From positions 1 to 32,203 of the forward strand of contig NZ_VDDD01000027.1 in NCBI RefSeq assembly GCF_006151785.1: 32,203 nt of DNA. The letters are read 5' to 3'. Both the position numbers and the translations under genes were made by a program. The notes under the pieces were generated by a model that did no database searches, was not told the origin of the DNA, and was given only the letters and a program-made list of their open reading frames with translations. This DNA is from Paracoccus marcusii (GTDB taxonomy: Bacteria; Pseudomonadota; Alphaproteobacteria; Rhodobacterales; Rhodobacteraceae). How positions within the stretch are numbered: position 1 is the first letter of the stretch; each line of letters starts with the position of its first letter. Positions 8,066-20,190 of this stretch are shown here, piece after piece.

Positions 8066-9066
8066 CCCCGCGGGTCGATCAGGCGCGCCAGGACCGCGGC
8101 CTGCGTGATGCGCCCGCCGCCCTGAACGGACAGGGCCGTGCGATCCGCCAAGAGGCCCATGACCGCGCGCACCGGCATGTCGCGGGGCACGGGCTCTCCC
8201 TCGGCGGTGCCGGGTTCGGCAACGTCTTCGGCTGTCAGCACGCCAAGCGGGTTCATGTGCGCCACGAAATCGGCGACATAATCGTTGATCGGATTGGCGA
8301 TGATCTCTCTGGCCGTTCCGATCTGCACGATGCGTCCGCCCTCCATCAACGCGATGCGGTTGCCCAGCTTGAAGGCCTCGTCCAGGTCATGGCTGACGAA
8401 GATGATGGTCCGCCCGGTCTTGGCTTGCAGCTCCAGCAGTTCGTCCTGCAGCCGGGCGCGGATCAGCGGGTCCAGCGCACTGAACGGTTCGTCCATCAGC
8501 AGGATCGGCGCCTCGGTCGCAAAGGCGCGGGCCAGGCCGACGCGCTGCTGCATGCCGCCGGACAGCTCTCCGACCTTGCGGTCGGCCCATTCCGACAAGC
8601 CCACGGTCGCCAGATGGCCTTCGATCTTGCTGCGCCGTTCGGCCTGCGACATGCCCGCCAGTTCCAGCCCAAGGCCGACATTGTCGCGCACCGTGCGCCA
8701 TGGCAGCAGGCCGAAGGCCTGGAACACCATCGCTACGTCGCGCAGGCGGATGTCGCGCAGCGCCCGGCTGCCGGCTGCGGTCACGCTGACCATCTGACCG
8801 CCGCGCTTGATGCGGACCTCGCCACGGCAGACGGGGTTCAACGCGTTCACCGCCCGCAGCAGCGTGGACTTGCCCGACCCCGACAGGCCCATCAGGACCA
8901 GGATCTCTCCATCGGCCACCGACAGGCTGCAATCGTGGACGCCCAGCACCTGCCCGGTTTCGGTCTTGATGGGGCCGCGGTCCAGACCCTCGTCCATCAG
9001 GGGCAGGGCGCGGTCGGGGTGGTCGCCGAAGACGATGCAGACCCGGTCGAATTCGACGGCGTTCAT
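8062..9066 (-). CDS. choV: Choline ABC transporter ATP-binding protein
   Basis: This is the ATPase of a ProV/OpuA-type importer for quaternary amines. The 334-residue protein has Walker A GLSGSGKST (60-68), the Q-loop in VFQAFGLLPW (114-123), signature LSGGMQQR (168-175), Walker B LLMDEP (189-194) and switch His in FVSHDLDEA. The linker between strands (about 20-48) and the N-terminal VFG are typical of ChoV, and a degenerate CBS-like tail follows after about residue 280. Its ATG overlaps the choW stop (TCAT on the plus strand, 9063-9066). Assignment to choline rests on ChoX and on the adjacent bet genes. The stop codon interlocks with that of kpsM. Confidence 0.93.
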   Translation of the reverse strand: MNAVEFDRVCIVFGDHPDRALPLMDEGLDRGPIKTETGQVLGVHDCSLSVADGEILVLMGLSGSGKSTLLRAVNALNPVCRGEVRIKRGGQMVSVTAAGSRALRDIRLRDVAMVFQAFGLLPWRTVRDNVGLGLELAGMSQAERRSKIEGHLATVGLSEWADRKVGELSGGMQQRVGLARAFATEAPILLMDEPFSALDPLIRARLQDELLELQAKTGRTIIFVSHDLDEAFKLGNRIALMEGGRIVQIGTAREIIANPINDYVADFVAHMNPLGVLTAEDVAEPGTAEGEPVPRDMPVRAVMGLLADRTALSVQGGGRITQAAVLARLIDPRG

Positions 9067-9911
9067 TTGCGGCCCTCCATGCGCAGCATCCGGTCCAGCA
9101 GGATGGCGACGACGACGATCACCATGCCCGATTCGAAGCCCAGTGCGGTGTTGACACTGTTCAGTGCCCGCACGACCGGCACCCCCAGGCCCGATGCACC
9201 GACCAGCGCGGCGATGACGACCATCGACAGCGACAGCATGATGGTCTGGTTCAGCCCGGCCATGATCTGGGGCAGGGCGCTTGGCAGTTCCACCTTCCAC
9301 AGCAGCTGGCGGGGGGTGGCGCCGAACGCGGTCGCGGCCTCGACCAGTGCAGGCGGGGTCGTGGCGATGCCCAGTTGCGTCAGCCTGATCGGCGCGGGCA
9401 GCACGAAGATCACGGTGGCCAGCAGGCCCGGCACCATGCCGATGCCAAAGAACACGATGGCCGGGATCAGATAGACGAATGTCGGCAGCGTCTGCATCAA
9501 GTCCAGAACCGGGCGCATCCAGGCGTACAGCCGGGGCCGGTGCGCGCAGGCGATGCCGATGGGCACGCCCACCGCCATGCAGACGATGCAGGCCGACAGC
9601 ACCAGCGTCAGCGACTGCAGCATTTCGGACCAGTAGCCCTGGTTCAGCACGAACAGCAGCCCGAACATCACCAGCAGGCAGGTGCCCAACCGCCGCTGCA
9701 GCGCCCAGGTCAGCGCCACGGCCAGCGCGATGAACAGGAACGGGTTCGGCGCCTCCAGCCCCGTCAGGATGGCGTCGATCAGCGCCTCCATCCCGGTCGA
9801 GATCGCATCAAACAGCCCGGCCGCATTGGCGTTCAGCCAGTCAAAGACCGTCTTTGCGGTCCGTCCCACGGGGATCTTGGTGTCGGTGACCCAATCGGTC
9901 AGCTGTTCCAT
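9063..9911 (-). CDS. choW: Choline ABC transporter permease
   Basis: This is the inner-membrane channel of the choline importer, of the ProW/OpuAB family. The 282-residue protein has a short amphipathic N-terminus, then about six to seven hydrophobic helices beginning at FLFIALAVALTWAL (58-71). The cytoplasmic EAA-type coupling loop is visible as EAATAFGATPRQLLWKVELPSALPQIMAGL, and the helix containing VYLIPAIVFFGIGMVPG is highly characteristic of the family. It lies between choX (55-base gap containing a hairpin) and choV (4-base overlap), giving the order choX-choW-choV. The start at 9911 has an AGAGGG site. Confidence 0.95.
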   Translation of the reverse strand: MEQLTDWVTDTKIPVGRTAKTVFDWLNANAAGLFDAISTGMEALIDAILTGLEAPNPFLFIALAVALTWALQRRLGTCLLVMFGLLFVLNQGYWSEMLQSLTLVLSACIVCMAVGVPIGIACAHRPRLYAWMRPVLDLMQTLPTFVYLIPAIVFFGIGMVPGLLATVIFVLPAPIRLTQLGIATTPPALVEAATAFGATPRQLLWKVELPSALPQIMAGLNQTIMLSLSMVVIAALVGASGLGVPVVRALNSVNTALGFESGMVIVVVAILLDRMLRMEGRK

Positions 9912-9936
9912 GCCTGCACCCTCTATGACGTTGGGG

Positions 9937-9960
9937 GCCCCGGCGGCACAGCGCCGGGGC
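9937..9960 (-). other. Stem-loop between choX and choW
   Basis: Bases 9937-9945 pair perfectly with 9952-9960 (GCCCCGGCG with CGCCGGGGC) around a six-base loop. On the transcript the hairpin begins six bases after the choX stop and lies upstream of choW. Hairpins at this place in importer operons commonly protect the binding-protein mRNA or cause partial termination, so that binding protein exceeds permease. That role is inferred from position. Confidence 0.55.
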
Positions 9961-9966
9961 GGGGGG

Positions 9967-10908
9967 TCATTGCGCCAGCGCCTCGGTCAGCGCGGTCTGG
10001 GGGTCGTTGCCGTCGGCGGTGGTCACGTCGACCAGCCAGGGGGTGGCCGCGTCCGGGTTGGCCGCCAGCCAGTCGCGGGCGGCGTCCATCGGATCCTGAC
10101 CGTCGTTCAGGATCGCGCCCATGACCTCGTTCTCCATGGTCAGGGTGAACTCAAGGTTGGTCAGGAACTTGCCCACGTTCGGACATTCCGCGACATAGCC
10201 CGCGCGGGTGTTGGTGCGAACCTCGGCGCCGCCAAGATCGGGGCCGAAGATCTCATCCCCACCGGTCAGATAGGTCATCTCGAACTGGGCGTTCATGGGG
10301 TGGGGCTCCCATCCCAGGAAGATCACCGGCTGATCGCTGTTGGTCGCGCGCTGGACCTGGGCCAGCATGCCCTGTTCGCTGGATTCGACGACCTCGAAGG
10401 TGCCCAGGTCGAACTTGTCCATCGCCACCATCTCAAGCAGCAGGCGGTTGCCGTCGTTGCCCGGCTCGATGCCATAGATCTTGCCGTCCAGCGCCTCGCT
10501 CTGCGCGGCGATGTCTGCGAAATCGGCGATCCCCAGGTCGGCACCGGCCTTGTTTGTGGCCAGCGTGTACTTCGCGCCGGTCAGGTTGGTGCGCACCGTG
10601 TCGACCATGCCCGCGTCGCGATAGGGGGCGATGTCGGCCTCCATCGTGGGCATCCAGTTGCCCAGGAACACGTCCACGTCGTCCGTGGACAGCGCCGTAT
10701 AGGTCACCGGGACCGAGAGGATGCGTGTCTCGGTCTCGTATCCCAGGGCCTGCAGGACCGTCGACGCAATGGCCGTGGTCGCGGTGATGTCGGACCAGCC
10801 CACGTCGGAAAACACCACCTCTCGGCAGCTGTCGGGCTCCTGCGCGGCGGCGGGCAGCGCCAGCGCGGGCGTCATCGCAAGGACCGCGAGGATGCGGGAA
10901 AGGGTCAT
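9967..10908 (-). CDS. choX: Choline-binding periplasmic protein
   Basis: This is the substrate-binding protein that delivers choline to ChoVW. The 313-residue precursor has a signal peptide (1-22, cleavage after ALPAAA). The aromatic box known from Sinorhizobium meliloti ChoX (Trp43, Trp90, Tyr119, Trp205) is present at Trp38, Trp85, Tyr114 and Trp200, each offset by exactly five residues, in the contexts DVGWSD, GNWMP, AKYTL and FLGWEPHP. This is strong evidence for choline rather than proline betaine. Acidic residues around PGNDGN may complete the pocket. An AGGGAG site precedes the ATG at 10908. The gene is divergent from betI, so uptake and oxidation genes share one control region. Confidence 0.95.
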   Translation of the reverse strand: MTLSRILAVLAMTPALALPAAAQEPDSCREVVFSDVGWSDITATTAIASTVLQALGYETETRILSVPVTYTALSTDDVDVFLGNWMPTMEADIAPYRDAGMVDTVRTNLTGAKYTLATNKAGADLGIADFADIAAQSEALDGKIYGIEPGNDGNRLLLEMVAMDKFDLGTFEVVESSEQGMLAQVQRATNSDQPVIFLGWEPHPMNAQFEMTYLTGGDEIFGPDLGGAEVRTNTRAGYVAECPNVGKFLTNLEFTLTMENEVMGAILNDGQDPMDAARDWLAANPDAATPWLVDVTTADGNDPQTALTEALAQ

Positions 10909-10924
10909 GATGGGCTCCCTGTTC

Positions 10925-10944
10925 TTGATTGTTCAGTCAATTAA
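10925..10944. promoter_or_regulatory. Candidate BetI operator between choX and betI
   Basis: The 20-base inverted repeat TTGATTG-N6-CAATTAA has seven-base arms with one mismatch and a core ATTG-N6-CAAT. It lies 17-36 bases before choX and about 50 bases before betI, in the only gap between the two divergent operons. BetI is a TetR-type repressor that binds such repeats and is released by choline. The repeat is seen; its use by BetI is inferred. Confidence 0.6.
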
Positions 10945-10995
10945 CGTTACATGGAAACGGCAACGCAACAGAAATCTTCCGCCGCAGGTGCAATC

Positions 10996-11562
10996 ATGCC
11001 TAAACTCGGGGCCGAGCCTATCCGAAAAGCAGCGCTGATCAATGCCGCGATCTTCGAGGTGGGGCGCGCGGGGTCGCTGGACGTCACCGTCGCACAGATC
11101 GCCAAGCGTGCCGGCATGTCGCCGGCGTTGGCCCACCATTACTTCGGATCCAAGGACCAGATCTTCCTGGCGGCGATGCGGTATATCCTGCGCAGCTATG
11201 GGCAATCGGTCCATGACCGCCTGCCGGGGCGGGGTGCACGGGGGCGGTTGGATGCGATCATCCACGCCAGCTTTGCGCCCCAGAACTTTCAGCGGGAGAC
11301 GGTCAGTGCGTGGCTCAATTTTTACGCACTTGCGCTGAACTCTCCCGAGGCCGCGCGCCTGTTGCGGGTCTATCACCGCCGGCTGCATTCGAACCTGATC
11401 GTGGCGCTGCGCGGCCTGACCGACCACCCCGAGCGCACCGCCGAGACATTGGGTGCGCTGATCGACGGCGTCTATCTGCGCGCGGTCCTGACCCCCGGTC
11501 CGACCGATGCCGACGTGGCGCTGAACACCATCATGACCTATCTGAAGGAGGCCCTTGCATGA
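10996..11562 (+). CDS. betI: TetR-family choline-responsive repressor BetI
   Basis: BetI represses the betaine synthesis genes, and choline relieves the repression. The 188-residue protein begins [19 protein letters not shown], the usual BetI opening. The helix-turn-helix follows ([26 protein letters not shown], about 31-56), containing the HYFGSK motif of TetR regulators. The C-terminal region, with [19 protein letters not shown] and YHRRLHSNL, matches the BetI ligand domain. The start at 10996 was chosen by family alignment. An in-frame ATG at 10951 would add 15 residues but lies close to the operator and has no ribosome-binding site. Its stop overlaps the betB start (ATGA, 11559-11562), so regulator and enzyme genes form one operon. 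Confidence 0.93.
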   Translation: MPKLGAEPIRKAALINAAIFEVGRAGSLDVTVAQIAKRAGMSPALAHHYFGSKDQIFLAAMRYILRSYGQSVHDRLPGRGARGRLDAIIHASFAPQNFQRETVSAWLNFYALALNSPEAARLLRVYHRRLHSNLIVALRGLTDHPERTAETLGALIDGVYLRAVLTPGPTDADVALNTIMTYLKEALA

Positions 11563-13004
11563 GCCTTTCCGCACAACCCACCGCATCCCTGTTCATCGGC
11601 GGCAAGTCGGTCGAAGGGCAGGGTGCCGACCTGCCCGTCCGCTATGCGTTGACCGGCGAGACCATCGCGACGCTGAAGGAGGCATCGACCGACCAGGTGG
11701 CCCAGGCCTGCGCCGCCGCCAAGGCCGCCCAGCCCGCATGGGCCGCGATGGCGCCCGTCGAGCGGGGCCGCATTCTCGGCCGCGCGGCCGCGATCATCCT
11801 TGAGCGCAACGACGAACTGGCGCGCCTTGAGACCCTGGACACCGGCAAGCCGATCCAGGAGACGTTGGTGGCGGACTGGCCGTCGGGTGCCGCGGCACTG
11901 GAATATTTCGCGGGTCTGGCGGCGACGCTGACGGGCCAGATGATCCCCCTAGGGGCGGACTGGGCCTATACCCGCCGCGAGGCCCTGGGTGTCTGTGCAG
12001 GCATCGGGGCCTGGAACTATCCCAGCCAGATCGCCTGCTGGAAAGCCGCGCCGGCCTTGGTCATGGGCAACACCATGGTCTTCAAACCCTCCGAGGAAAC
12101 GCCGCTAGGGGCCCTGAAACTGGCGGAAATCTTCATCGAGGCAGGGATGCCTCCGGGCGTGTTCAACGTGGTGCAGGGCCGGGGCGATGTCGGTGCCGCG
12201 CTGGTCACCGACCCCAACGTGGCCAAGGTGTCCCTGACCGGTTCGGTGCCCACCGGCCGCCGCGTCTATGCGGCCGCCGCGGAAGGAATGCGGCATGTCA
12301 CGATGGAGCTGGGCGGCAAGTCGCCCCTGATCGTCTTCGATGACGCGAACCTTGAGGACGCGGTCAGCGCCGCGATCCTGGCGAACTTCTACAGCTCGGG
12401 GCAGATCTGCTCCAACGGAACGCGCGTCTTCCTGCAGGAGGGTATCAAGGAGGACTTCCTGGCCCGCCTGGCGGAGCGTGTGAAGGCCGTCCGCATGGGC
12501 GATCCGCTGGACCCGGACACCAATCACGGCCCGATCATCAATGCGGCCCAGGCCGACAAGATCCGCGCCGCCATCCGCGCCGGGCGTGACGCCGGGGCCC
12601 GGCTGGTCTGTGGCGGAGAGGGCGAGGGGCCGTTCATCCCGCCCACGGTCTTTGCCGATGCCACCGACGACATGACCATCGCGACGGACGAGATCTTCGG
12701 GCCCGTCCTGACTGCTCTCAGCTTTGCCGACGAGGACGAGGTGATCGCCCGTGCCAACGGCACCGGCTTTGGCCTGGCCGCGGGGGTCTTTACCCAGGAC
12801 CTGTCCCGCGCCCATCGCGTGGTCGCTGCGCTGGAGGCCGGCACCTGCTGGATCAACACCTACAACCTGACGCCGGTCGAGATGCCCTTTGGCGGCGTCA
12901 AGCTGTCCGGTCTGGGCCGCGAGAACTCCGCCGCCGCGATCGAGCATTATAGCCAGCTGAAATCCGTCTATGTGGGCATGGGAGGCGTCGATGCACCCTA
13001 CTGA
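11559..13004 (+). CDS. betB: Betaine aldehyde dehydrogenase
   Basis: BetB oxidises betaine aldehyde to the osmoprotectant glycine betaine using NAD(P)+. The protein is 481 residues, the usual length. Catalytic residues are readable: Cys284 in [11 protein letters not shown], Glu250 in MELGGKSPL and Asn153 in AWNYPSQ. The coenzyme loop [13 protein letters not shown] (224-236) and the EIFGPVL motif near residue 385 are also present. A strong AAGGAGG site at 11544-11550 lies inside the end of betI, and the start overlaps the betI stop. The stop lies 14 bases inside betA. This pathway also lets cells use choline as carbon and nitrogen source. Confidence 0.96.
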   Translation: MSLSAQPTASLFIGGKSVEGQGADLPVRYALTGETIATLKEASTDQVAQACAAAKAAQPAWAAMAPVERGRILGRAAAIILERNDELARLETLDTGKPIQETLVADWPSGAAALEYFAGLAATLTGQMIPLGADWAYTRREALGVCAGIGAWNYPSQIACWKAAPALVMGNTMVFKPSEETPLGALKLAEIFIEAGMPPGVFNVVQGRGDVGAALVTDPNVAKVSLTGSVPTGRRVYAAAAEGMRHVTMELGGKSPLIVFDDANLEDAVSAAILANFYSSGQICSNGTRVFLQEGIKEDFLARLAERVKAVRMGDPLDPDTNHGPIINAAQADKIRAAIRAGRDAGARLVCGGEGEGPFIPPTVFADATDDMTIATDEIFGPVLTALSFADEDEVIARANGTGFGLAAGVFTQDLSRAHRVVAALEAGTCWINTYNLTPVEMPFGGVKLSGLGRENSAAAIEHYSQLKSVYVGMGGVDAPY

Positions 13005-14619
13005 TCTTCCGAAAGCCGCCAAGGACGCGGATTATGTCATCATCGGCGCGGGCAGCGCCGGCTGTGCCCTGGCCTATCGCCTGACCGAGGCGGGACGCAC
13101 CGTCACGCTGATCGAGTTCGGCGGCAGCGATGTCGGCCCCTTCATCCAGATGCCGGGCGCGCTGTCCTATCCGATGAACATGAGCCGTTATGACTGGGGC
13201 TTTGCCAGCCAACCGGAACCGCATCTGGGCGGGCGCAAGCTGGCGACGCCGCGCGGCAAGGTCATCGGCGGATCGTCGTCGATCAACGGCATGGTCTTCG
13301 TGCGCGGCAACCCCAAGGATTTCCAGCATTGGGCCGACAGCGGCGCCGCGGGCTGGGACTATGCGGGCGTCCTGCCGTATTTCAAGCGGATGGAGACCTG
13401 GCACGGCGGCATGTCGCCGGTGCGCGGCACCAGCGGGCCACTGCACATCACCCGCGGCAAGCGCAAGAACCCGTTGTTCAACACCTTCATCGAGGCGGGT
13501 CACCAGGCAGGATGGCCACGCACGGACGATTACAACGGCACCCAGCAGGAGGGTTTCGGCCCGATGGAGGCCACCATCTGGAAGGGCCGCCGCTGGTCCG
13601 CCGCCAATGCCTATCTGCGTCCCGCGAAAAAGACCGGCCTGCTGACCGTCGTGCGCGGTCTGGCGAACCGCATCCTGTTTCAAGGTAAGCGCGCCTATGG
13701 CGTTGAAATCGAACGCAACGGCAAGGTCGAGGCCGTTCTGGCGAACCGCGAGGTCATCATCTCGGCCAGCACCATCAACACGCCCAAGCTGCTGATGCTG
13801 TCGGGCATCGGGCCTGCGGATCACCTGCGCCAGCATGGCATCACGCCACTTGCGGATCGTCCCGGCGTCGGGGGCAACCTACAGGACCATCTTGAGATCT
13901 ACATGCAGTACAAGTCGCTGAAGCCGGTGACGCTGTATACCTATTACAACCTGCTGGGCAAAGGCCGCGTGGGTGTCGAATGGCTGCTGCAGAAGACCGG
14001 CCTTGGCGCATCGAACCAGTTTGAGAGCTGCGGTTTCATCCGATCGTCGGATGCCAAGGACTATCCCGACATCCAGTATCACTTCCTGCCGTTGGCGGTC
14101 CGTTATGACGGGAAATCGGCGGCCAAGGGTCACGGGTTCCAGGCCCATGTGGGGCCGATGCGGTCGAAATCGCGCGGCACCATCCGGCTGGCATCGGGCG
14201 ATCCGTCCGTGGCGCCCGAGATCCGCTTCAACTACATGTCCCAACCCGAGGATTGGGAGGAGTTTCGGGCATGCGTCCGCCATACGCGCCGCATCTTTGA
14301 CGCCCCCGCGTTCAAGGAATACCGCGGCGACGAGATCCAGCCCGGCGATTCCGTGCAGACCGATGAACAGATCGACGCGTTCATCCGCGAACATGCGGAA
14401 TCGGCCTATCATCCCTGCGGCACCGCCCGCATGGGTGCCGCCAGCGATCCCGACGCGGTCGTGGACCCCGAACTGCGCGTGATCGGGGTCGAGGGCTTGC
14501 GCGTCGCGGACAGCTCGATCTTTCCACGCATCACCAACGGCAACCTGAACGGCCCGTCGATCATGACGGGCGAAAAGGCCGCCGATCACATCCTGGGCCG
14601 CCAGATGCTGCGCGCCTGA
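12991..14619 (+). CDS. betA: Choline dehydrogenase (GMC oxidoreductase)
   Basis: BetA is a membrane-associated FAD enzyme that oxidises choline to betaine aldehyde and can also oxidise the aldehyde. The 542-residue protein has the FAD dinucleotide fold [19 protein letters not shown] near the N-terminus, the GMC signature around [16 protein letters not shown] (about 91-106), and the catalytic histidine in [12 protein letters not shown] (about His474). The C-terminal FAD-contacting segment [12 protein letters not shown] is also present. The start at 12991 was preferred over an ATG-less upstream extension because GGGAGG at 12980-12985 sits five bases before it. It overlaps betB by 14 bases. It is the last gene of betI-betB-betA. 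Confidence 0.96.
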   Translation: MHPTDLPKAAKDADYVIIGAGSAGCALAYRLTEAGRTVTLIEFGGSDVGPFIQMPGALSYPMNMSRYDWGFASQPEPHLGGRKLATPRGKVIGGSSSINGMVFVRGNPKDFQHWADSGAAGWDYAGVLPYFKRMETWHGGMSPVRGTSGPLHITRGKRKNPLFNTFIEAGHQAGWPRTDDYNGTQQEGFGPMEATIWKGRRWSAANAYLRPAKKTGLLTVVRGLANRILFQGKRAYGVEIERNGKVEAVLANREVIISASTINTPKLLMLSGIGPADHLRQHGITPLADRPGVGGNLQDHLEIYMQYKSLKPVTLYTYYNLLGKGRVGVEWLLQKTGLGASNQFESCGFIRSSDAKDYPDIQYHFLPLAVRYDGKSAAKGHGFQAHVGPMRSKSRGTIRLASGDPSVAPEIRFNYMSQPEDWEEFRACVRHTRRIFDAPAFKEYRGDEIQPGDSVQTDEQIDAFIREHAESAYHPCGTARMGAASDPDAVVDPELRVIGVEGLRVADSSIFPRITNGNLNGPSIMTGEKAADHILGRQMLRA

Positions 14620-14620
14620 C

Positions 14621-14647
14621 AAAGAAAGGCCCGCAGCGATGCGGGCC
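14621..14647 (-). terminator. Rho-independent terminator of metH (also close to the betA end)
   Basis: An 8-base-pair stem (14628-14635 with 14640-14647) closed by a GCGA tetraloop is followed, on the minus strand, by TTTCTTT (complement of 14621-14627). It begins six bases after the methionine synthase stop at 14653, so it serves that operon. It may also slow plus-strand transcripts leaving betA. Confidence 0.8.
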
Positions 14648-14652
14648 GTTCC

Positions 14653-17362
<2,710 letters not shown>

Positions 17363-17370
<8 letters not shown>

Positions 17371-18400
17371 AGGCGGGCATCTTTCTGGGGGCGAAGGGGG
17401 CCACGGCATCGGCGATGGCGCGGATATGATCGGGCGTGGTGCCGCAGCAGCCGCCAACCACGTTGACCAGCCCCGCGCGCGCGAATTCGGCGACCTGCGG
17501 GGCGGTGTCATGGGGGCCTTCGTCATACTGGCCGAAGGCGTTGGGCAGGCCGGCATTGGGATAGGCACAGATCAGCGTGTCGGCCACGCCCGACAGCTCA
17601 ACCAGATGCGGCCGCATGGCCGAGGCGCCAAGCGCGCAGTTCAGGCCGATGGTCCAGGGGTTCGCATGGCGGACCGAATGCCAGAACGCAGTCGGCGTCT
17701 GGCCCGACAGGGTGCGCCCCGACGCGTCGGTGATCGTGCCCGAGATCATCATGGGAAGACGCTGGCCGTGTTCCTCCATCGCCTGGATGCAGGCAAAGAT
17801 CGCGGCCTTGGCGTTCAGCGTGTCGAAGATCGTCTCGATCAGCAGGATGTCGGCACCGCCGGCGATCAGACCCTTGGCCTGCTGCAGATAGGCGGCGCGC
17901 AGGTCCTCGAACGTCACGGCGCGGTATCCGGGGTCGTTGACGTCCGGGCTCATCGAGGCTGTGCGGTTTGTCGGCCCGATGGCGCCTGCGACGAAACGGG
18001 CCCGCCCGTCTTGGGCCGTCGCGCGGTCCAGGGCACGGCGGACGACGCAGGCGCCCTCGACGTTCAAGTCGTGGACGGCCTCGCCCAGACCATAATCGGC
18101 CTGCGCAATGGTGGTCGCGGAAAATGTATTCGTCTCGACGATATCGGCGCCGGCCATCGCATAGCGGTAATGGATCTCCTCGACCGCCTCGGGCTGGGTC
18201 AGGATCAGCAGGTCGTTGTTGCCCTGCTGGGGGTGATCGGTGTGATGGCGGCAGACATGACCGGACCCGTGGCCCGTATAGTCGTCCTCTCCTAGGCCAA
18301 GGGCCTGGATCTGCGTGCCCATCGCGCCGTCCAGGATCAGGATGCGTTCGGATGCGGCCTTGTTCAGGGCCGCAAAGGCGGGGGATGGGGGCAGGGACAT
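17363..18400 (-). CDS. Homocysteine S-methyltransferase module of split methionine synthase
   Basis: This gene encodes the homocysteine-binding zinc barrel that is the first domain of single-chain MetH. The protein is 345 residues. It contains [16 protein letters not shown] (21-36), VETNTFSAT (88-96), the zinc ligands Cys254 in GLNCALGA and Cys318/Cys319 in VGGCCGTTP, and ends APRKMPAYA exactly at the domain border. It should transfer the methyl group from methylcobalamin on the downstream protein to homocysteine. The start at 18400 was chosen by family length, with a weak AAAGG site; earlier in-frame ATGs would add up to 27 unrelated residues. No SAM riboswitch was recognised in the 96-base upstream gap. 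Confidence 0.93.
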
Positions 18401-18496
18401 GGGATCAGGCCTTTCGGTTTCAGCCCGTGATATAGGCGTTCCGCGTCCCATCGGCAAATTCATAGTATTCGACAAGATCATGAGCGCGGCGCATGG

Positions 18497-18949
18497 TCAG
18501 ACCGGAACGCCGCCTTCGTCCTTGAGCGTCTTCAGAACGATTTCGGAGCGGACCTGCGCCACCTGCGGGTGTGGCAGCAGGTGGCGATGGACGAAGTCGG
18601 CAAAGGCTTCCAAGTCGCGGGCGCGCACGTCCAGAACGTAATCGGCATCGCCGGACACCGAGAAAGCCTGCCGGATCATCGGCTGTGCCGCCACGAAGCG
18701 GGCGAATTCGTCCTCGCGCCCTTGGCCATGGCCGCGCAGGTTGACGCGGATCACCGCCCGGAACCCGTGCCCCAGTTTAGCGGCCGACAGCCGCGCGGCA
18801 TAGCCCTCGATCACGCCGGCCTCCTCCAGGGCCGCGCGCCTGCGCGAGATCTGGCTGGCGGACAGCCCCACGACCTGTGCCAAAGCGGCGTTGCTGAGGG
18901 CCCCGTCGCGCTGCAGGGCAGCCAGGATTGCACTTTCAAACCGGTCCAT
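18497..18949 (-). CDS. Lrp/AsnC-family transcription regulator
   Basis: This 150-residue regulator has the two Lrp/AsnC domains. The N-terminal winged helix-turn-helix (about 3-50) reads ILAALQRDGALSNAALAQVVGLSASQISRRRAALEEAGVI. The C-terminal RAM ligand-binding/oligomerisation domain (about 60-142) includes the conserved SGDADYVLDVRARDLEAF. It is divergent from hpd across 128 bases. This arrangement suggests control of tyrosine/phenylalanine breakdown by an amino acid ligand, but the ligand cannot be read. It is downstream-adjacent to the metH operon on the same strand, with a 96-base gap, so independent promoters are likely. Confidence 0.93.
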   Translation of the reverse strand: MDRFESAILAALQRDGALSNAALAQVVGLSASQISRRRAALEEAGVIEGYAARLSAAKLGHGFRAVIRVNLRGHGQGREDEFARFVAAQPMIRQAFSVSGDADYVLDVRARDLEAFADFVHRHLLPHPQVAQVRSEIVLKTLKDEGGVPV

Positions 18950-19019
18950 GCATCACCCGTGCGTCATTCGCGCCATCGATGCGCGTTTCGTGCAATTTTG
19001 ACCGCTTGGCGATCCTCTT

Positions 19020-19034
19020 TGCAAGCACATTGCA
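19020..19034. promoter_or_regulatory. Inverted repeat in the lrp/hpd divergent region
   Basis: TGCAA-GCACA-TTGCA is a perfect five-base-arm repeat 44-58 bases before the hpd start. A third TGCAA lies at 18991-18995, beside a -35-like TTGACC (18998-19003). It could be the binding site for the adjacent Lrp-type regulator. This is inferred from position and symmetry. Confidence 0.35.
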
Positions 19035-19077
19035 GCGGCCCGCGCGCATCATGGTGGCAACATGCAGGAGGAATGCC

Positions 19078-20190
19078 ATGGGACCCTTTCCCCACGATGC
19101 CCCCAAGGCCAAGATCAGTGCCGCCAACCCCGCGGGAACGGACGGGTTCGAGTTTGTCGAATACGCCCATCCGGACCCGGCCGTGCTGGACCGCATCTTC
19201 CGGCAGATGGGGTTCGCCCCCGTGGCGACCCACAAGACCAAGGCGATCACGCTCTATCGCCAGGGCGACATCAACTATCTGCTGAATGCCGAGGCGGACA
19301 GCCATGCAGCCGGCTTTGTCGCGGAACACGGCCCCTGCGCTCCGGCCATGGCGTGGCGGGTAGTGGACGCGCAGGTCGCCCTGAAGCGCGCGCTGGAGCT
19401 TGGCGCCACCGAATATACCGGCCCTGGCAAGTCGATCGAGGCACCGGCTGTCCTGGGGATCGGCGGGTCGCTTTTGTATTTCATCGATCGCTATGGGGAC
19501 GCGGGCAGTGCCTATGACACGGATTACGACTGGATCGGCGAGGCCGACCCGCGTCCCGAAGGGTTCGGCTTCTTCTATTTGGATCACCTGACCCACAACG
19601 TGATCCGCGGCAACATGGACACGTGGTACAAATTCTATCACGACACGTTCAACTTCCGCGAGATCCGCTTCTTCGACATCAAGGGCAAGCAGACCGGTCT
19701 GGTCAGCCGCGCCCTGACATCGCCCTGCGGCAAGATACGCATCCCGATCAACGAGAGCACCGACGATCACAGCCAGATCGAGGAATACCTGCGCGAATAC
19801 AAGGGTGAGGGCATCCAGCACATCGCCATCGCATCGAACGACATCTATGCCGGGACCGACCGCATTGCCGAGGCCGGGATGGAGTTCATGCCCAGCCCCC
19901 CCGACACCTATTATGAGATGTCGCACCGCCGCGTGAAGGACCATGACGAACCGCTGGACCGCATGAAGGCGCGCGGCATCCTGATCGACGGCGAAGGCGT
20001 CGTGGGTGGCGGAGAGACACGCATCCTGCTGCAGATCTTCTCGAAGACGGTGATCGGGCCGATCTTCTTCGAGTTCATCCAGCGCAAGGGCGACGACGGG
20101 TTCGGAGAGGGCAATTTCCGCGCCCTGTTCGAATCCATCGAGGAAGACCAGATCCGGCGCGGCGTTCTCGACGCCACCCCGGCCCAGTAG
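19078..20190 (+). CDS. hpd: 4-hydroxyphenylpyruvate dioxygenase
   Basis: This non-haem iron enzyme converts 4-hydroxyphenylpyruvate to homogentisate, the key step of aerobic tyrosine catabolism. The 370-residue protein has two vicinal-oxygen-chelate domains. The three iron ligands are readable: His170 in LDHLTHNV, His248 in IQHIAIAS and Glu332 in FFEFIQRKGDDGFGEGNF, with spacing like that of the Pseudomonas enzyme. The substrate-contacting C-terminal segment LFESIEEDQIRRGVL is intact. The start at 19078 is fixed by AGGAGGA at 19066-19072; an earlier in-frame ATG at 19051 has no such site. Homogentisate dioxygenase is not in the window. A small Rieske gene follows and may be co-transcribed. 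Confidence 0.97.
   Translation: MGPFPHDAPKAKISAANPAGTDGFEFVEYAHPDPAVLDRIFRQMGFAPVATHKTKAITLYRQGDINYLLNAEADSHAAGFVAEHGPCAPAMAWRVVDAQVALKRALELGATEYTGPGKSIEAPAVLGIGGSLLYFIDRYGDAGSAYDTDYDWIGEADPRPEGFGFFYLDHLTHNVIRGNMDTWYKFYHDTFNFREIRFFDIKGKQTGLVSRALTSPCGKIRIPINESTDDHSQIEEYLREYKGEGIQHIAIASNDIYAGTDRIAEAGMEFMPSPPDTYYEMSHRRVKDHDEPLDRMKARGILIDGEGVVGGGETRILLQIFSKTVIGPIFFEFIQRKGDDGFGEGNFRALFESIEEDQIRRGVLDATPAQ

Noticed and set aside
18401-18496. SAM riboswitch upstream of the methionine synthase genes
   Set aside because: The 96-base gap was read for SAM-II and SAM/SAH-type features and no convincing pseudoknot or conserved core was found. A covariance-model search would settle it.
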